In this document: positions 41,542 through 52,861 of the stretch, in pieces
Layout: each line of letters begins with the position of its first letter
How positions within the stretch are numbered: the first letter of the stretch is position 1
From: Sporosarcina oncorhynchi
GTDB lineage: Bacteria > Bacillota > Bacilli > Bacillales_A > Planococcaceae
Assembly (NCBI RefSeq): GCF_033304615.1
Contig: NZ_CP129118.1
Coordinates: 926,001-990,000 of the forward strand
DNA length: 64,000 bases
Direction of reading: 5' to 3'
Made by a program: the position numbers and the translations under genes
The notes under the pieces: generated by a model
The model's database searches: none
The model's input: only the letters and a program-made list of their open reading frames with translations
What the model was told of the DNA's origin: nothing

Positions 41542-42243
41542 TTGAAACCGATTATCGGCGTTACGACGGATGTGGATGATGCTGGGTCCCAGTTTACGAG
41601 ACTCGCATATATTGAAGCTGTGCAAAAAGCGGGTGGGGTACCGATTATCCTGCCAACAGGAAATGACGAGGATGTTGAGCAGATTTGTGGGTTGTTGGAC
41701 GGTTTACTGCTGACAGGTGGAGGAGATGTGGATCCCTCTCATTTCAATGAAAATCCAAATCCGAAACTTGGGGATGTGACGCCCGAACGCGATAGCATCG
41801 AATTGTTGCTGGCGAGTCATATGTTGAAAGCTGACAAACCGATTTTAGGCATTTGCCGCGGCATGCAACTGTTGAATATCCATTTTGGCGGAACGGTGTA
41901 TCAGGACCTTGATTCACAATATGGCGATACGCTAATCAAGCATAGCCAAAAAGCAAGGAGTGAATTTCCGACGCACAACGTAATTGTGAAACCGCAGACG
42001 AAGTACCATTCAATCGTTAATGAAAACAGCATTCGTGTGAATTCATATCACCATCAAGGGCTTAAAGACATCGGTGGTCCGCTTATTGTTTCGGGCGAAG
42101 CACCAGATGGAGTTGCTGAAGTAATTGAAAGTACTGAACACGCATTTGTCATTGGACTACAATGGCATCCCGAGTTATTGCTTAAGAAGCAAGATCCGAA
42201 CTCGGCGAAGTTATTTGAAGCATTTATAGACGCTTGTAATTGA
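41542..42243 (+). CDS. Gamma-glutamyl hydrolase family (class I glutamine amidotransferase-like, PuuD type)
   Basis: 233 residues. Nucleophile Cys in LGICRGMQLLN near residue 108, and the His-Glu pair in LQWHPELL near 213; LLTGGGDVDP near 70 is typical of peptidase C26 proteins such as PuuD. These hydrolyse gamma-glutamyl-GABA or similar gamma-glutamyl amides. TTG start behind GGGGG. No putrescine-pathway partner is adjacent. Confidence 0.9.
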   Translation: MKPIIGVTTDVDDAGSQFTRLAYIEAVQKAGGVPIILPTGNDEDVEQICGLLDGLLLTGGGDVDPSHFNENPNPKLGDVTPERDSIELLLASHMLKADKPILGICRGMQLLNIHFGGTVYQDLDSQYGDTLIKHSQKARSEFPTHNVIVKPQTKYHSIVNENSIRVNSYHHQGLKDIGGPLIVSGEAPDGVAEVIESTEHAFVIGLQWHPELLLKKQDPNSAKLFEAFIDACN

Positions 42244-42270
42244 TTGGGAAACTATAGACAGTGAATAAAA

Positions 42271-42307
42271 AACACGCCCGCACTGGAATACTCCTGGCGG
42301 GCGTGTT
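42271..42307. terminator. Bidirectional terminator
   Basis: AACACGCCCGC paired with GCGGGCGTGTT between convergent genes. Confidence 0.9.
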
Positions 42308-42312
42308 GCTAT

Positions 42313-44298
42313 TTATATCTTGAATTGATTGATTGTGCTTGTCAGTTCTTCACTCAAATCAGTTAGTGTTTCTGCTGCTTCCGTCACCGATTGGATTGCG
42401 CGTAATTGTTCCTCAGTGGAGGCACTCACTTCTTCACAGGCAGCTGCCGTCTGTTGTGATGTTGCTGCCATCGTCCGAACAATCATTGCGACGTCATCTT
42501 TATTCTGTGTCACATGTGTAATTTCCGTAATGATTGCATTGATGGACGACTGCATCTCATTCATTAGACTGGATAGTTCTGCAAATGATGCTTCTGTCTC
42601 TTCAACGACATCTCCTTGCGTACGGAAAGTGTCAATCGTTTCATTCATCTCGGTTGTAACAAGTTTAGATTCCTCCTGCAATTCTAGCACAGTCAACTTT
42701 ACGTCTTCCGTAGCATTCGCTGATTGTTCCGCAAGCTTTCGGACTTCATCGGCGACGACCGCAAATCCTTTGCCGTGTTCACCTGCGCGAGCTGCTTCGA
42801 TACTAGCGTTCAATGCAAGGAGATTCGTCTGGGCAGAAATTTCCGTGATTGTCTCCATAACACTGCCAATCGCTTTGACTTTATCGCTAAGCACTATAAT
42901 CGCTTCGCTCATCGATCTTAATTTTGAACCGGAAGTGGTAAATGTCTCTTTCAATTCCGTCATCTGTTTCTGACTAGATGCGTTCATTGAACTTGTCCGT
43001 TTCGCGATATCGGACATATGATCCGCCTTGCTGTTCATATCATTAATCTGATCGCCGAGCTGTTCTGTCATTTCGGCAACGTTCTCTGAGTCTTCAGCGG
43101 ATTGTGAGGCACCTTCAGCAATTTCTGTCACCGCATGGGCAACTTGTGAGCTAGATGCATTTGTTTCTTCCGCGACAGCGCTCAAGTTTTCAGAGTTGGT
43201 GCGGACGTTAACGGCGGATTCACTAACTACCGCAATAATCCCTTTCATATTGGTAATCATTTTATTAAAGTTATCACCAAGCTGACCAATCTCGTCGTTT
43301 GTTTTAATATCCGAATGGACTGTTAAATCACCAGTCGCAACTGAATCCATGAGACTCTTCAGTGTTCCAATCGGTTTAATCAGTCGGGAGATGACGTAAT
43401 ACATTGTTGCTGTAATGACAACGAGCGTAATCAATGAAATAATCAGCATTGAATTACGAATTTGAGAGGCCATACCCATTAGCTTGTCTTTCTCATAGAC
43501 AGCTGCTACTTTCCATCCGAAATCGGGTAAAGTTGTATATACATCAATTTTCGTTGTACCATCTTCATCGAATTCTACATACCCTTTTTCATTCTCGAAA
43601 ATTTTCTGGATATGAGGGAACTGCAACATATCTTCTCCATTATGTAACGGATGGGCTAATGCCAAGCCAGTATCGTTAATTAGAATTGTATAGCCATCAA
43701 AAGGTAGTGCGTTGGCGTTTAGTTCACTAGTCAACTTTGTTAGGAGAACATCTACACCGACAACACCGATGAGCTTTCCATTTTTAATGACTGCTTTAGA
43801 TGCGGTTATAACAAATTCGCCTGTCGTATGATCGATGTAAGGTTGGGACCATTGAACTTGGTCAGGCGATGATTTGGCGTTTATATACCATTCCCTCGCT
43901 AAAGCATCAAGGCCCGTGACATCAGCAGAAGGGGAAATGACAGTATGATTGGTCGCTGTAGAATAAAATACGCCTGAGGCTTCAGGGTAAATTTTCAGGA
44001 ACTCTTCAAGTTCTGCAGACAGAGCTTTTTCCTGGGGACTGTTCGACTTTTGACCAGTGTAATCAGGAAGTTTTTCAGACTTAGAAAAAAGTTCGATTCC
44101 CGTCGAGTATTGTTCGAAGAAGTTTTCAATCGACACCGCTGTTTGTTCAGCTGTCGCTTGGCTCATGTTGACGACACGTTCAAGTGAACGTTTCTTCACT
44201 TGGTCGTTCGTCATAAATGCCATTAAGGAAATACCTATTAGAAATAGTACGACTGTTGTAAGAATTATCTTTGTCCGTATAGATTTAAACATATACAT
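42313..44298 (-). CDS. Methyl-accepting chemotaxis protein (dCache sensor)
   Basis: 661 residues. Membrane helix near 10-30, extracellular dCache-like domain (residues 40-275, with [28 protein letters not shown]), second helix near 282-305, HAMP (about 306-360), and the signalling domain with the hairpin [41 protein letters not shown] near 495. Receptor for an unidentified small ligand, possibly an amino or organic acid. A sigma-D promoter is seen upstream, so it belongs to the motility regulon. Confidence 0.94.
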   Translation of the reverse strand: MYMFKSIRTKIILTTVVLFLIGISLMAFMTNDQVKKRSLERVVNMSQATAEQTAVSIENFFEQYSTGIELFSKSEKLPDYTGQKSNSPQEKALSAELEEFLKIYPEASGVFYSTATNHTVISPSADVTGLDALAREWYINAKSSPDQVQWSQPYIDHTTGEFVITASKAVIKNGKLIGVVGVDVLLTKLTSELNANALPFDGYTILINDTGLALAHPLHNGEDMLQFPHIQKIFENEKGYVEFDEDGTTKIDVYTTLPDFGWKVAAVYEKDKLMGMASQIRNSMLIISLITLVVITATMYYVISRLIKPIGTLKSLMDSVATGDLTVHSDIKTNDEIGQLGDNFNKMITNMKGIIAVVSESAVNVRTNSENLSAVAEETNASSSQVAHAVTEIAEGASQSAEDSENVAEMTEQLGDQINDMNSKADHMSDIAKRTSSMNASSQKQMTELKETFTTSGSKLRSMSEAIIVLSDKVKAIGSVMETITEISAQTNLLALNASIEAARAGEHGKGFAVVADEVRKLAEQSANATEDVKLTVLELQEESKLVTTEMNETIDTFRTQGDVVEETEASFAELSSLMNEMQSSINAIITEITHVTQNKDDVAMIVRTMAATSQQTAAACEEVSASTEEQLRAIQSVTEAAETLTDLSEELTSTINQFKI

Positions 44299-44334
44299 AC
44301 ACTTCCTTCCGTTTTATATGTTGTACTATTATTA

Positions 44335-44361
44335 ACTTCGGTAAAATGAAAGGAGTGTTTA
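44335..44361 (-). promoter_or_regulatory. Sigma-D promoter of the chemoreceptor gene
   Basis: On the minus strand: TAAA (plus 44358-44361), 15-bp spacer, ACCGAAGT (plus 44335-44342). Located 37 bp before the start codon. Confidence 0.75.
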
Positions 44362-44492
44362 GTACTATATAAACGTTTGTAATAACTTTATTACTTCGGA
44401 TTAATAGTTTGGTAATTTATAGTAAATAGTAATGAAAAAAGAATGAAAATTGAATAGTGATTCATTCCTAACGGAAATTTTTCCACTTTTCC

Positions 44493-44519
44493 TTAACTCC
44501 GCTATTGACAAGCCGATAA
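44493..44519 (+). promoter_or_regulatory. Sigma-D promoter of flaG-fliD operon
   Basis: TTAA at 44493-44496, 15-bp spacer, GCCGATAA at 44512-44519; 41 bp before flaG. It also settles that the longer frame starting at 44450 is not the real start, since that would precede the promoter. Confidence 0.75.
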
Positions 44520-44560
44520 TAAACATAACGGAGTTCTCAATTACAGGGAGGTTTGGGATT

Positions 44561-44938
44561 ATGGTTGGACGCATCGGGGGAAACACGGCTTCACCGCAAA
44601 TTAGCGGAAGCAGTGAAAGCGCGGCACCTGTTAACGAGTTTGTTGTTGCAGAAATAAAACCTGTGACAACGCAAACGCAACAGCAGACGCAACAAGGGGA
44701 AGAAAAACAGCTGCCGGTTGAAAAAGCGAAACAGATGACCGATAGTATGAATAAGTTCTTGGAAAGCGTCAACACACAACTACGTTTCAAATTACATGAT
44801 GAACTAAACGAATATTACGTAGCAATCGTAGACTCAACTACAAACGAAGTCGTCCGAGAAATTCCATCAAAGAAACTGATGGACATCCATGCAGCCATGA
44901 AGGAATTTGTCGGACTACTCATCGATCGTAAAATCTAA
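44561..44938 (+). CDS. flaG: FlaG family protein
   Basis: 125 residues, with the FlaG C-terminal core LRFKLHDELNEYYVAIVDSTTNEVVREIPSKKLMDIHAAMKEFVGLL. N-terminus is disordered, Gln/Thr-rich. Limits filament length in other species. Start at MVGRIGG behind GGGAGG. Next gene fliD follows by 15 bp. Confidence 0.92.
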   Translation: MVGRIGGNTASPQISGSSESAAPVNEFVVAEIKPVTTQTQQQTQQGEEKQLPVEKAKQMTDSMNKFLESVNTQLRFKLHDELNEYYVAIVDSTTNEVVREIPSKKLMDIHAAMKEFVGLLIDRKI

Positions 44939-44953
44939 GGAGGACGAATAACT

Positions 44954-46471
44954 ATGCGCATAGGCGGATTAGCAACAGGAATGGATACAGAAAATATCAT
45001 TAAAGATATGATGCAGGCACATCGTATACCATTAGATAAAATCACACAGAAAAAACAATACCTCCAATGGCAACTCGATGATTATCGCAAAACGAACCGC
45101 AATCTAAGAGACACAGGCTATAAAGTTACGGATACGGTTGGTAAACAGGCTACATTTATGCAAAAGACGATGAATATCTCAAATCCGGATGCTGTGGGGA
45201 TTAAGGCTACTAGTGCTACTGGGGAGTTTTCTGGGTCGATTGAAGTTACGAAATTGGCTACACAAGCTGCCAGACAAGGAAATTCATTCTTTGTAAGTGA
45301 AACGGATAAAAGAATCGTGGTTAATGGAAAAGAGTTCACGGCAACAGAATTTGAAAATGCAACGCTAAAAGACCTGGGTATTGATGGGAAGTCTGCTATA
45401 TCAATAAATGCCCCAGGCACTAAAGAGGCAGTAAACTTAGAATTCGAAGACTCAGCAACGTTGAAGTCAGTTTTAGCAGATATAAATAAGAAAACAGGTG
45501 TATCGGCATTTTTTGACTCTGGTAGTGGTAAAATTGCGGTTAGTGCAAAAAATACTGGAGCAGGAAATATTGAGATTGTTGGCGGTCAGGGCGGTTTAAA
45601 TGACTTAGCTGCTGGTCTAAAACTTGACGCTGCAATAACTCCTGGAAATAGCCAATCAGGTAGCGATGCGATATTTACTTTTAACGGACTTACAACAGAA
45701 CGTTCTTCAAACACATTCACAATCAATGGTTTCGAAATTAACCTTAAACAAGCTAACTCTGGCCCGGTAACATTCAACTCCGCTCCAGACGTCGACAAAG
45801 TCATGGAGTCCGTCGTCAAATTTGTTGACGATTACAACAAGATGATTGAAGAGTTGCATGCGAAAATTAAAGAACCTGTTTACCGTAACTTCCAGCCGCT
45901 TTCCGATGAGCAAAAGAAAGATATGAAAGAAAAAGAGATTGAGCTTTGGGAAGAGAAGGCAATGAGTGGTACGCTCCGCAATGATCCTACGATTGCTAGT
46001 ATGCTGACAAAAATGCGTCAGATGATGAGTGAGAAAACAGATGGAACTGAATACTCATTAAAAGATATTGGTATCACACCAATCAAAGATTTCAAAGAGA
46101 ATGGTAAGCTTGAAATTAATGAAACTGAATTACGAAAAGCTATTTCAGAAAATCCGAATATGGTATCTGATATATTTACCAAGTCGGCTAGTGACACAGA
46201 AAAAGGCGGAATCGCTATCCAATTCCGTAAGACAATCGATGAAACAAATAAAGTCATCTCTACTAAAGCCGGTAGTACGGGATCTGTCAGCGACAGCTTC
46301 ACACTTGGTCGTACGATGAAAGGCTTTGAGAAACAAATCGAACGCTTCGAAGAACGTTTGAAAGTGACGGAAAATCGTTATTGGAAACAGTTCACAGCAA
46401 TGGAAAACGCAATTCAACGTGCAAACGCTCAATCTGCAAGTCTTATGAGTGCTTTAGGCGGCGGAATGTAA
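44954..46471 (+). CDS. fliD: FliD, filament cap protein
   Basis: 505 residues: N-terminal MRIGGLATGMDTENIIKDMM (the GLATGMD hallmark), a central variable domain, and C-terminal SLMSALGGG. Forms the cap at the filament tip under which flagellin polymerises. AAGGAGG precedes it. Confidence 0.95.
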   Translation: MRIGGLATGMDTENIIKDMMQAHRIPLDKITQKKQYLQWQLDDYRKTNRNLRDTGYKVTDTVGKQATFMQKTMNISNPDAVGIKATSATGEFSGSIEVTKLATQAARQGNSFFVSETDKRIVVNGKEFTATEFENATLKDLGIDGKSAISINAPGTKEAVNLEFEDSATLKSVLADINKKTGVSAFFDSGSGKIAVSAKNTGAGNIEIVGGQGGLNDLAAGLKLDAAITPGNSQSGSDAIFTFNGLTTERSSNTFTINGFEINLKQANSGPVTFNSAPDVDKVMESVVKFVDDYNKMIEELHAKIKEPVYRNFQPLSDEQKKDMKEKEIELWEEKAMSGTLRNDPTIASMLTKMRQMMSEKTDGTEYSLKDIGITPIKDFKENGKLEINETELRKAISENPNMVSDIFTKSASDTEKGGIAIQFRKTIDETNKVISTKAGSTGSVSDSFTLGRTMKGFEKQIERFEERLKVTENRYWKQFTAMENAIQRANAQSASLMSALGGGM

Positions 46472-46517
46472 GACTCGAACCGGTCGCAGCAATCCATAAA
46501 AAGGAGATATGCAACTA

Positions 46518-46919
46518 ATGGCAATAAACAACCCTTATGCAACGTACCAGAATAACTCGGTGAATACGTCGACTCCTGGCGAGTTGACGCTCATGTTATA
46601 TAACGGATGCTTGAAATTCATCCAACAGGCGAAACGCGCTTTGGAACAAGGCAGTATTGAAGAAAAGAATACCTACACACAAAAAGCACAAGCAATTGTC
46701 ACTGAACTGATGGTTACGTTGGATCAGTCCCAAGCTGTATCCAAAGAGATGATGATTCTTTATGAATTCGTCAATAACCGTTTGCTGGATGGCAACATTA
46801 AAGGCGATGCGGGCCTATATGATGAAGCGTCAGAAATTATTACGGAATTCCGCGATACATGGAAGCAAGTGATTCAAATCAACCGCACAAAAATGTACGG
46901 GAATATGGATGAAGTATGA
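46518..46919 (+). CDS. fliS: FliS, flagellin export chaperone
   Basis: 133 residues with the full signature MAINNPYATYQNNSVNTSTPGELTLMLYNG at the N-terminus and EFRDTWKQV near the end. The first in-frame ATG at 46509 is too close to AAAGGAG, so the second is used. Partner of Hag; overlaps fliT by 4 bp. A diverged second FliS lies at 285. Confidence 0.95.
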   Translation: MAINNPYATYQNNSVNTSTPGELTLMLYNGCLKFIQQAKRALEQGSIEEKNTYTQKAQAIVTELMVTLDQSQAVSKEMMILYEFVNNRLLDGNIKGDAGLYDEASEIITEFRDTWKQVIQINRTKMYGNMDEV

Positions 46920-47269
46920 TTCGCCCCGCTTTAGTCCGTTGGTATGAAATCGTTCAGCAGTTGTTGACGGCTACCAAACAGACAGATGAAGAGCAACGGG
47001 ATGCTATTATCGAAAAAATCGATGGCATGCTTGATGAACGTGATCAGTTGCAACAGGAGATTCAAGCCCCCTTCACGCCTGAAGAGGAAGTATTGGGAAA
47101 GCAACTTGTGCTGCTTGAAAAGCAGGTCGTTCAATCCCTTGATGCGTATATGAACTTGATTCGTACGAATATAAATGATTCCAAGTCTAAAAAAGAACAT
47201 GTGAAAACGTATATGAATCCTTATGGTAAAGTGGCGCGCGACGGTACTTTTTACGATACGAAACAATAA
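46916..47269 (+). CDS. fliT: FliT-like chaperone
   Basis: 117-residue helical protein translationally coupled to fliS (ATGA overlap), beginning with RPALVRWYEIVQQLLTATKQ and including LLEKQVVQSLDAYMNLIRTNINDSKSKKEH. Position and character fit FliT, the FliD chaperone. Confidence 0.85.
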   Translation: MIRPALVRWYEIVQQLLTATKQTDEEQRDAIIEKIDGMLDERDQLQQEIQAPFTPEEEVLGKQLVLLEKQVVQSLDAYMNLIRTNINDSKSKKEHVKTYMNPYGKVARDGTFYDTKQ

Positions 47270-47274
47270 GTGAG

Positions 47275-47300
47275 CCGGCCAATCAATGGTCGGTTTTTTT
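47275..47300 (+). terminator. Terminator of flaG-fliT operon
   Basis: CCGGCCA...TGGTCGG with seven T. Confidence 0.85.
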
Positions 47301-47425
47301 ATCATTCATAGGTGAATGACTATTCACAAAAGTGACTAAAGTACCTGTACTAATTTACTATTAATGGTACACTGAATTTATAGATAAATAGGATGAGATT
47401 GTTTATTTACAAAGGGGGCTTACAA

Positions 47426-48907
47426 ATGCAACAAGTACATGTGGAAAAACTAATGCACGAGCAATTTGCGAAGAAAAACTTTATTCTGTTTCTCACGCTT
47501 GGGGGATCTTGTTTAATCGGCACAATTTTCTATTTCGCAACGGGTCAAGGAATGATGAAGTCAATTAGTATGATGATTCCAGTTATTACGTCCGTCGTTT
47601 TTTATGCTTTAGCAAAGAAACTGTTGATTTTCGAGAAAACATTTCCCTATATCATTCTTGCATTCACCGCAGGAGCTGCTATTTTTAATGGAGTTTTTGG
47701 TGATCCATCGATTGCCACCGCAGGTATTGCTTTCTTCATTTTAGGGATAGCGAGTGTACATGCTTCCGTAGGGGTTCTTTCTTATGGATTCGTACTTTCC
47801 ATGGGTGTCATTTTCGTGTTTCTAACAAGGTATCCGTATCAGGAACAAATTGCATCCAGCAAGGGATCCCTAGTATTGCCGCTTGTTCTATTAGGTGTTG
47901 GTTTACTCATCCAAATTAGACAGACAAGGAAACTTGAAGCGCAAGTGAACAGCTCCACGCAGGAGCAAGTGGAGCGGGCCATCAAGGAAGAGCAAAAACA
48001 TAGTAACTTGACGGCAGAAGTTGAGCATGTCGCTGAAGATTTAAGCACAATCGGTTATACGGCAGAACGTCATCTGGATTCCCAGAAAGAACTTCTTGGC
48101 ATTATGGATGCACTTGCCACAGGTGATGAACAGGAAGCCGCTCAAATCGGAAAAATTGCGCACAATGCTGAAAGTGCCCGTGCGGATGCAGCCAAGTTGA
48201 GAGATGATGTCAAGTTAATGTATACCGAAGCGGATGAACTGCGGACAGGCTCCGAAAAGATTGTTGGTCTAATGCGCAATTCCCGGATGGGCATGGTCGA
48301 AGTCGAGGAGCTGTTATCAGAGTTGAGCGGCTCATTTGGGGCTTTAACGCAAAACATCGAGCAGACGAATGCACTTGCGACATCGATCGCGACCATTACA
48401 GAACAGACGAATTTATTAGCTTTGAATGCTTCTATTGAGGCCGCACGTGCAGGCGTACACGGAAAAGGTTTTGCAGTCGTAGCAGAAGAAATTCGGAAAC
48501 TTGCAAATATGACTGCAGAAACGTTGGCGAAAATTAATAGTAATTTGAATGATGTAAACAGGATGAACGACCAATCCCGGACTAATTTATTGGCAAGTAC
48601 CGGAAAATTGAAAAAACAAGGTGAGATGACTGCGGAAGCGGAAAGTAGGGTAGACAATATGCATAGGACGTTAAGTGGCCTGCATGCAAAATTCGAACTG
48701 TTCGAATCCAAAATGATTGTCATTGCGGATGAAACAGCCGATATCGGGGAAATGACCGGAACCTTTGCAGATTTGCTATCGCAGTCGAGTGCATCGCTTG
48801 AAGAAGTGAATGCGACAGTGCATACGACAGTTGCGGATAACGAGCAAATCGTTCAGACACTTGAAGGCACAATCAAACGAACGAAAGCATTGGCTGAAGT
48901 TCGATAA
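47426..48907 (+). CDS. Methyl-accepting chemotaxis-type protein, membrane-embedded sensor
   Basis: 493 residues. Instead of an external ligand domain it has an N-terminal bundle of about six membrane helices (residues 20-180), then directly the signalling domain with [41 protein letters not shown] near 325; no HAMP is evident. It would sense a membrane-related signal such as energy state. Start at MQQVHVEK behind GGGGG. Confidence 0.88.
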   Translation: MQQVHVEKLMHEQFAKKNFILFLTLGGSCLIGTIFYFATGQGMMKSISMMIPVITSVVFYALAKKLLIFEKTFPYIILAFTAGAAIFNGVFGDPSIATAGIAFFILGIASVHASVGVLSYGFVLSMGVIFVFLTRYPYQEQIASSKGSLVLPLVLLGVGLLIQIRQTRKLEAQVNSSTQEQVERAIKEEQKHSNLTAEVEHVAEDLSTIGYTAERHLDSQKELLGIMDALATGDEQEAAQIGKIAHNAESARADAAKLRDDVKLMYTEADELRTGSEKIVGLMRNSRMGMVEVEELLSELSGSFGALTQNIEQTNALATSIATITEQTNLLALNASIEAARAGVHGKGFAVVAEEIRKLANMTAETLAKINSNLNDVNRMNDQSRTNLLASTGKLKKQGEMTAEAESRVDNMHRTLSGLHAKFELFESKMIVIADETADIGEMTGTFADLLSQSSASLEEVNATVHTTVADNEQIVQTLEGTIKRTKALAEVR

Positions 48908-48964
48908 AACTGGTTGTGTTTGGTATACTTAAAGCAAGAAAAGGAATAATGTGAGGTGGGAGCA

Positions 48965-49342
48965 ATGCAGTACAAGCGTCATGAATATTTCAGGTATGAA
49001 TTTGACCATCAACTGGAAGCCACGTTACAGGTTTTATTGACAGATGGCTCAGGCGAATCGAATCCTGGAACATGCAACCTGCTGGATATTAGTCCGGGCG
49101 GCACGAAAGTGTCTACCGAATTCAATCTACCCGAAACGCGGGGACCACTACAATTGCGACTCATTTTTACGCTATTTGAACAACCATTGACAATTGAAGG
49201 TGAGATTGCATGGAAGAAACCGGTTTCCGATGGATTTCAATACGGAATCGATTTCATTGAAGATCCTTCCATTGAGAAATTGATTGTCGGCGAATTAAAA
49301 TTGCGCAGGCAACGCGAAGCGGAAGAGAAGGCTGGCAAGTGA
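48965..49342 (+). CDS. PilZ-domain protein
   Basis: 125 residues. Second-messenger motif KRHEYFRYEF at the N-terminus and DISPGGTKVST near 48 correspond to the two c-di-GMP-contacting parts of PilZ; the arginine pair of RxxxR is only partly kept (K-R-H-E-Y-F-R). Neighbour of the chemoreceptor and of the flagellar chaperones, so a motility role is plausible. Start at ATG behind GAGGTGGG. Confidence 0.8.
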   Translation: MQYKRHEYFRYEFDHQLEATLQVLLTDGSGESNPGTCNLLDISPGGTKVSTEFNLPETRGPLQLRLIFTLFEQPLTIEGEIAWKKPVSDGFQYGIDFIEDPSIEKLIVGELKLRRQREAEEKAGK

Positions 49343-49472
49343 AACTGAATTGAACTAACGTGATTTATTCGTCACATTTCGACAAGATTTTAATTTTCCT
49401 TCGAATAAAAGAAGGAGATTGAAATAGATTTGTAGAAGAAGACAGTATCGGTTAATTAAAGGAGGAGTTCAT

Positions 49473-50042
49473 ATGCTAGATTTTAACATCCGAGGGGAAA
49501 ACCTTGAGGTAACTCCAGCAATTCGTGAGTACGTCGAGAAGAAAGTCCAAAAACTCGAAAGGTACTTCACAGAGGGCGCTAATGCTACTGCCCACGTAAA
49601 CTTGAAAGTGTATAACGACCGACAGACGAAAGTGGAAGTTACAATTCCAATGAAAAATTTGACACTTCGTGCTGAAGAGCGTCACGATGACATGTATGCA
49701 GCTGTTGATTTAATCGTCGATAAGCTCGAACGTCAAATTCGTAAATACAAAACGAGAGTGAATCGCAAGTTCCGCGAGCGTGAAGGCGTTGCAGCTTTCC
49801 TTCAGTCTGTTGAAAAGGAAATGAGCAGTCAGGAAGACACGCCGAATGATGACAGCGAGTTTGAAGTTGTCCGTACGAAGCAGTTTGACTTGAAGCCGAT
49901 GGATCAGGAAGAAGCGATTCTGCAGATGAATATGCTTGGACACAACTTCTTCATCTTCACAGATGCTGAATCTGACGGTACACATATCGTCTACAAACGT
50001 AAAGACGGTAAATATGGTCTAATCGAAACTGAATCAATTTAA
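49473..50042 (+). CDS. hpf: Ribosome hibernation promoting factor, long form
   Basis: 189 residues. N-terminal ribosome-binding domain ([31 protein letters not shown]) and C-terminal dimerisation domain ([39 protein letters not shown]). It dimerises 70S ribosomes to 100S in stationary phase. In B. subtilis (yvyD) it lies at the same place before secA. AAAGGAGG precedes the ATG. Confidence 0.95.
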   Translation: MLDFNIRGENLEVTPAIREYVEKKVQKLERYFTEGANATAHVNLKVYNDRQTKVEVTIPMKNLTLRAEERHDDMYAAVDLIVDKLERQIRKYKTRVNRKFREREGVAAFLQSVEKEMSSQEDTPNDDSEFEVVRTKQFDLKPMDQEEAILQMNMLGHNFFIFTDAESDGTHIVYKRKDGKYGLIETESI

Positions 50043-50049
50043 GGTACAT

Positions 50050-50073
50050 CCCCCGGAGAAATCCGGGGGTTTT
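50050..50073 (+). terminator. Terminator of hpf
   Basis: CCCCCGGA...TCCGGGGG followed by TTTTA. Confidence 0.9.
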
Positions 50074-50145
50074 ATTTATTTTGGATGCATTTCTTCTTTT
50101 TATCCAAAAAATCTCATCTTTTCATCGATAAAAGGCACCGACTAT

Positions 50146-50174
50146 TTGCACCGCGCTTTTTACAATGGTAAAAT
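50146..50174 (+). promoter_or_regulatory. Sigma-A promoter of secA
   Basis: TTGCAC at 50146-50151, 17-bp spacer, TAAAAT at 50169-50174. A start at 50146 for secA would lie inside it, so the real start is later. Confidence 0.82.
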
Positions 50175-50205
50175 GAAGGGTGAACTTAATGAGGATGTGA
50201 CTTAT

Positions 50206-52713
50206 ATGCTTGGCGTATTGAATAAAATGTTTGATCCGAATAAAAGAGATTTGAAACGTCTAGAGAAAATTGCAGACAAGGTCGAGGCATTAAGCACCGA
50301 AATGGAGCAGCTGGCGGATGAACAGCTGAAAGCCAAAACAGCTGAACTCCAGGATCGTGTAGCCAATGGCGAGACGTTGGATGATATACAACATGAAGCG
50401 TTTGCAGTCGTACGAGAAGCTTCACGACGTGTTCTCGGCATGTACCCATTCCGCGTCCAGTTGATGGGTGCAGCGGCTTTGCATGAAGGGAATATCGCGG
50501 AAATGAAGACCGGTGAAGGGAAGACGCTGACGTCGACGCTGTCGGTTTATTTGAATGCGCTTGAAGGTAAAGGCGTCCATGTCGTGACGGTCAACGAATA
50601 CTTGGCGAGCCGTGACGCAACGGAAATGAGCGAGTTATTCGAATTCCTTGGCATGAATGTTGGCCTGAACTTGAACAGTCTATCGAAAGAAGAAAAGCGT
50701 GAAGCGTATGCAGCGGATATTACGTATACGACGAACAATGAACTCGGGTTTGATTACTTGCGTGACAATATGGTGCTCTACGAAGAGCATAAAGTGCAAC
50801 GACCATTGCATTATGCAGTCATTGACGAAGTCGACTCCATTTTGATTGATGAAGCACGGACACCACTTATCATTTCTGGACAGGCTGCGAAATCGGCAGA
50901 GCTTTACCGTCTGGCGAACCGATTCGTCATGACGATGAAAAAGGAAGACGATTATTCGTATGATGAATCAACAAAAGGCGTCGTGCTGACAGAAGCGGGA
51001 ATTGAGAAAGCGGAGAAAGCGTTCAGCATCGATAACTTGTTTGATTTGAAGCATGTCACGTTGAACCATGCCATTAACCAATCATTGAAAGCGCATGCGA
51101 GTATGCATATCGATGTCGATTATGTCGTCCAAGAGGGCGAAGTGGTGATCGTCGATTCATTCACTGGGCGTTTAATGAAAGGTCGTCGTTACAGCGACGG
51201 TTTGCACCAGGCTATCGAAGCGAAAGAAGGCCTGGAAGTTCAGAATGAAACGATGACACTTGCAACAATCACTTTCCAGAACTTCTTCCGGATGTATGAC
51301 AAGTTATCCGGTATGACGGGTACGGCGAAGACGGAAGAGGAAGAGTTCCGCAATATTTACAATATGAATGTCATCGCTATTCCGACGAACCGTCCAATTG
51401 CTCGTGACGACCGTCCGGATTTGATTTATTCATCAATGGAAGGTAAATATAAAGCGGTTGCTGAAGATATCAGAGAACGTCATAAGAAGGGGCAGCCCGT
51501 GCTTGTTGGTACGGTTGCAATCGAGACGTCAGAAATTATTTCGAATTTCTTGAAGAAATACGGCATTCCGCATGATGTATTGAACGCGAAAAATCATGGT
51601 CGTGAAGCGGAAATTATATTAGGTGCTGGACAAAAAGGTGCCGTGACGATCGCTACGAACATGGCAGGTCGTGGTACGGACATCAAGCTTGGTGAAGGTG
51701 TACAAGATGTCGGCGGACTCGCGGTCATCGGTACGGAACGTCATGAATCACGCCGGATAGATAATCAGTTGCGTGGACGTTCAGGTCGTCAAGGAGACGA
51801 TGGCGTGACGCAGTTCTACTTGTCTCTTGAAGATGAGTTGATGCGCCGTTTTGGTTCTGAGCAGATGAAGGGCATGATGACGAAACTTGGCATGGATGAT
51901 ACGACACCGATCCAGTCAAAAATGGTCTCGCGTTCTGTTGAATCGGCACAGAAACGTGTCGAAGGGAATAACTTCGACTCGCGTAAACGTTTGCTTCAAT
52001 ATGACGATGTGTTACGTCAACAGCGCGAAATTATTTATAAAGAACGTAATGAAATATTGGGCTCTGAAAATATCCGTGAAGTGCTAGAAGGCATGTTGAC
52101 AAATGTCATTGCACGCGTTGTAGCAACGCATGCGCCTGATGAGACGGATAAGGAATGGAAATTGAAGGGGCTTGAAGACTTCCTTGGCGCGAACCTTTTA
52201 CCTGAAGGTGTCATTACGGTTGCCGAGATGGAAGGTAAATCGGAAGAGGAATTAAATAAATTGATTCACGAAGCGGTCATTGCACGATATAATGAGAAGG
52301 AAGCTGAAATGTCCGATGAGCGGATGCGTGAATTCGAGAAAGTCGTTCTGCTCCGTGCCATCGATTCGAAGTGGACCGATCATATCGATGCGATGGATCA
52401 ATTGCGTCACGGAATACATTTGCGTGCTTACGGTCAGACTGACCCATTACGGGCCTATCAGTCTGAAGGCTTTGCGATGTTCGAAGAAATGGTGACGTCG
52501 ATTGAAAATGACGCGTCGAAATATGTCATGAAAGCTGAAATCCGCAACAACCTCGAGCGTGAGGAAGTCGCGAAAGGGCAAGCCGTTAACCCGAAAGAAG
52601 ACGGTGAAAAAGTGACGAAAAAGCCGGTGCGCCGTGCAGTTAATATTGGACGTAACGATCCGTGTCCATGCGGCAGCGGTAAGAAATATAAGAATTGTCA
52701 CGGCAAAGATTGA
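50206..52713 (+). CDS. secA: SecA, preprotein translocase ATPase
   Basis: 835 residues starting [21 protein letters not shown]. Walker A in [11 protein letters not shown] near 102, [14 protein letters not shown] near 208, the helicase-type IIIb region [12 protein letters not shown] near 485, and a C-terminal zinc motif [14 protein letters not shown]. Drives export through SecYEG. The longer frame starting at 50146 is excluded by the promoter. Confidence 0.97.
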   Translation: MLGVLNKMFDPNKRDLKRLEKIADKVEALSTEMEQLADEQLKAKTAELQDRVANGETLDDIQHEAFAVVREASRRVLGMYPFRVQLMGAAALHEGNIAEMKTGEGKTLTSTLSVYLNALEGKGVHVVTVNEYLASRDATEMSELFEFLGMNVGLNLNSLSKEEKREAYAADITYTTNNELGFDYLRDNMVLYEEHKVQRPLHYAVIDEVDSILIDEARTPLIISGQAAKSAELYRLANRFVMTMKKEDDYSYDESTKGVVLTEAGIEKAEKAFSIDNLFDLKHVTLNHAINQSLKAHASMHIDVDYVVQEGEVVIVDSFTGRLMKGRRYSDGLHQAIEAKEGLEVQNETMTLATITFQNFFRMYDKLSGMTGTAKTEEEEFRNIYNMNVIAIPTNRPIARDDRPDLIYSSMEGKYKAVAEDIRERHKKGQPVLVGTVAIETSEIISNFLKKYGIPHDVLNAKNHGREAEIILGAGQKGAVTIATNMAGRGTDIKLGEGVQDVGGLAVIGTERHESRRIDNQLRGRSGRQGDDGVTQFYLSLEDELMRRFGSEQMKGMMTKLGMDDTTPIQSKMVSRSVESAQKRVEGNNFDSRKRLLQYDDVLRQQREIIYKERNEILGSENIREVLEGMLTNVIARVVATHAPDETDKEWKLKGLEDFLGANLLPEGVITVAEMEGKSEEELNKLIHEAVIARYNEKEAEMSDERMREFEKVVLLRAIDSKWTDHIDAMDQLRHGIHLRAYGQTDPLRAYQSEGFAMFEEMVTSIENDASKYVMKAEIRNNLEREEVAKGQAVNPKEDGEKVTKKPVRRAVNIGRNDPCPCGSGKKYKNCHGKD

Positions 52714-52861
52714 CGGCCGTGTTAAGATAACATGTACTAAACTTTCCGTCAGTGGTCGCCTATATTCGATGCTCCCAACGCTTCGCTTGTAGGCGCAAAA
52801 GCCATTCGTCGTAACGGTTTTAGCTGATGGAATTTCACTTTATTCTCAGGAGGAAACAACT

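Noticed and set aside
44450-44560. 37-residue extension of FlaG
   Set aside because: It covers the sigma-D promoter and has no ribosome site; FlaG starts behind GGGAGG at 44561.
50146-50205. Longer SecA N-terminus
   Set aside because: It would start inside the -35 box of the secA promoter; SecA proteins begin at MLGVLNK-type sequence.
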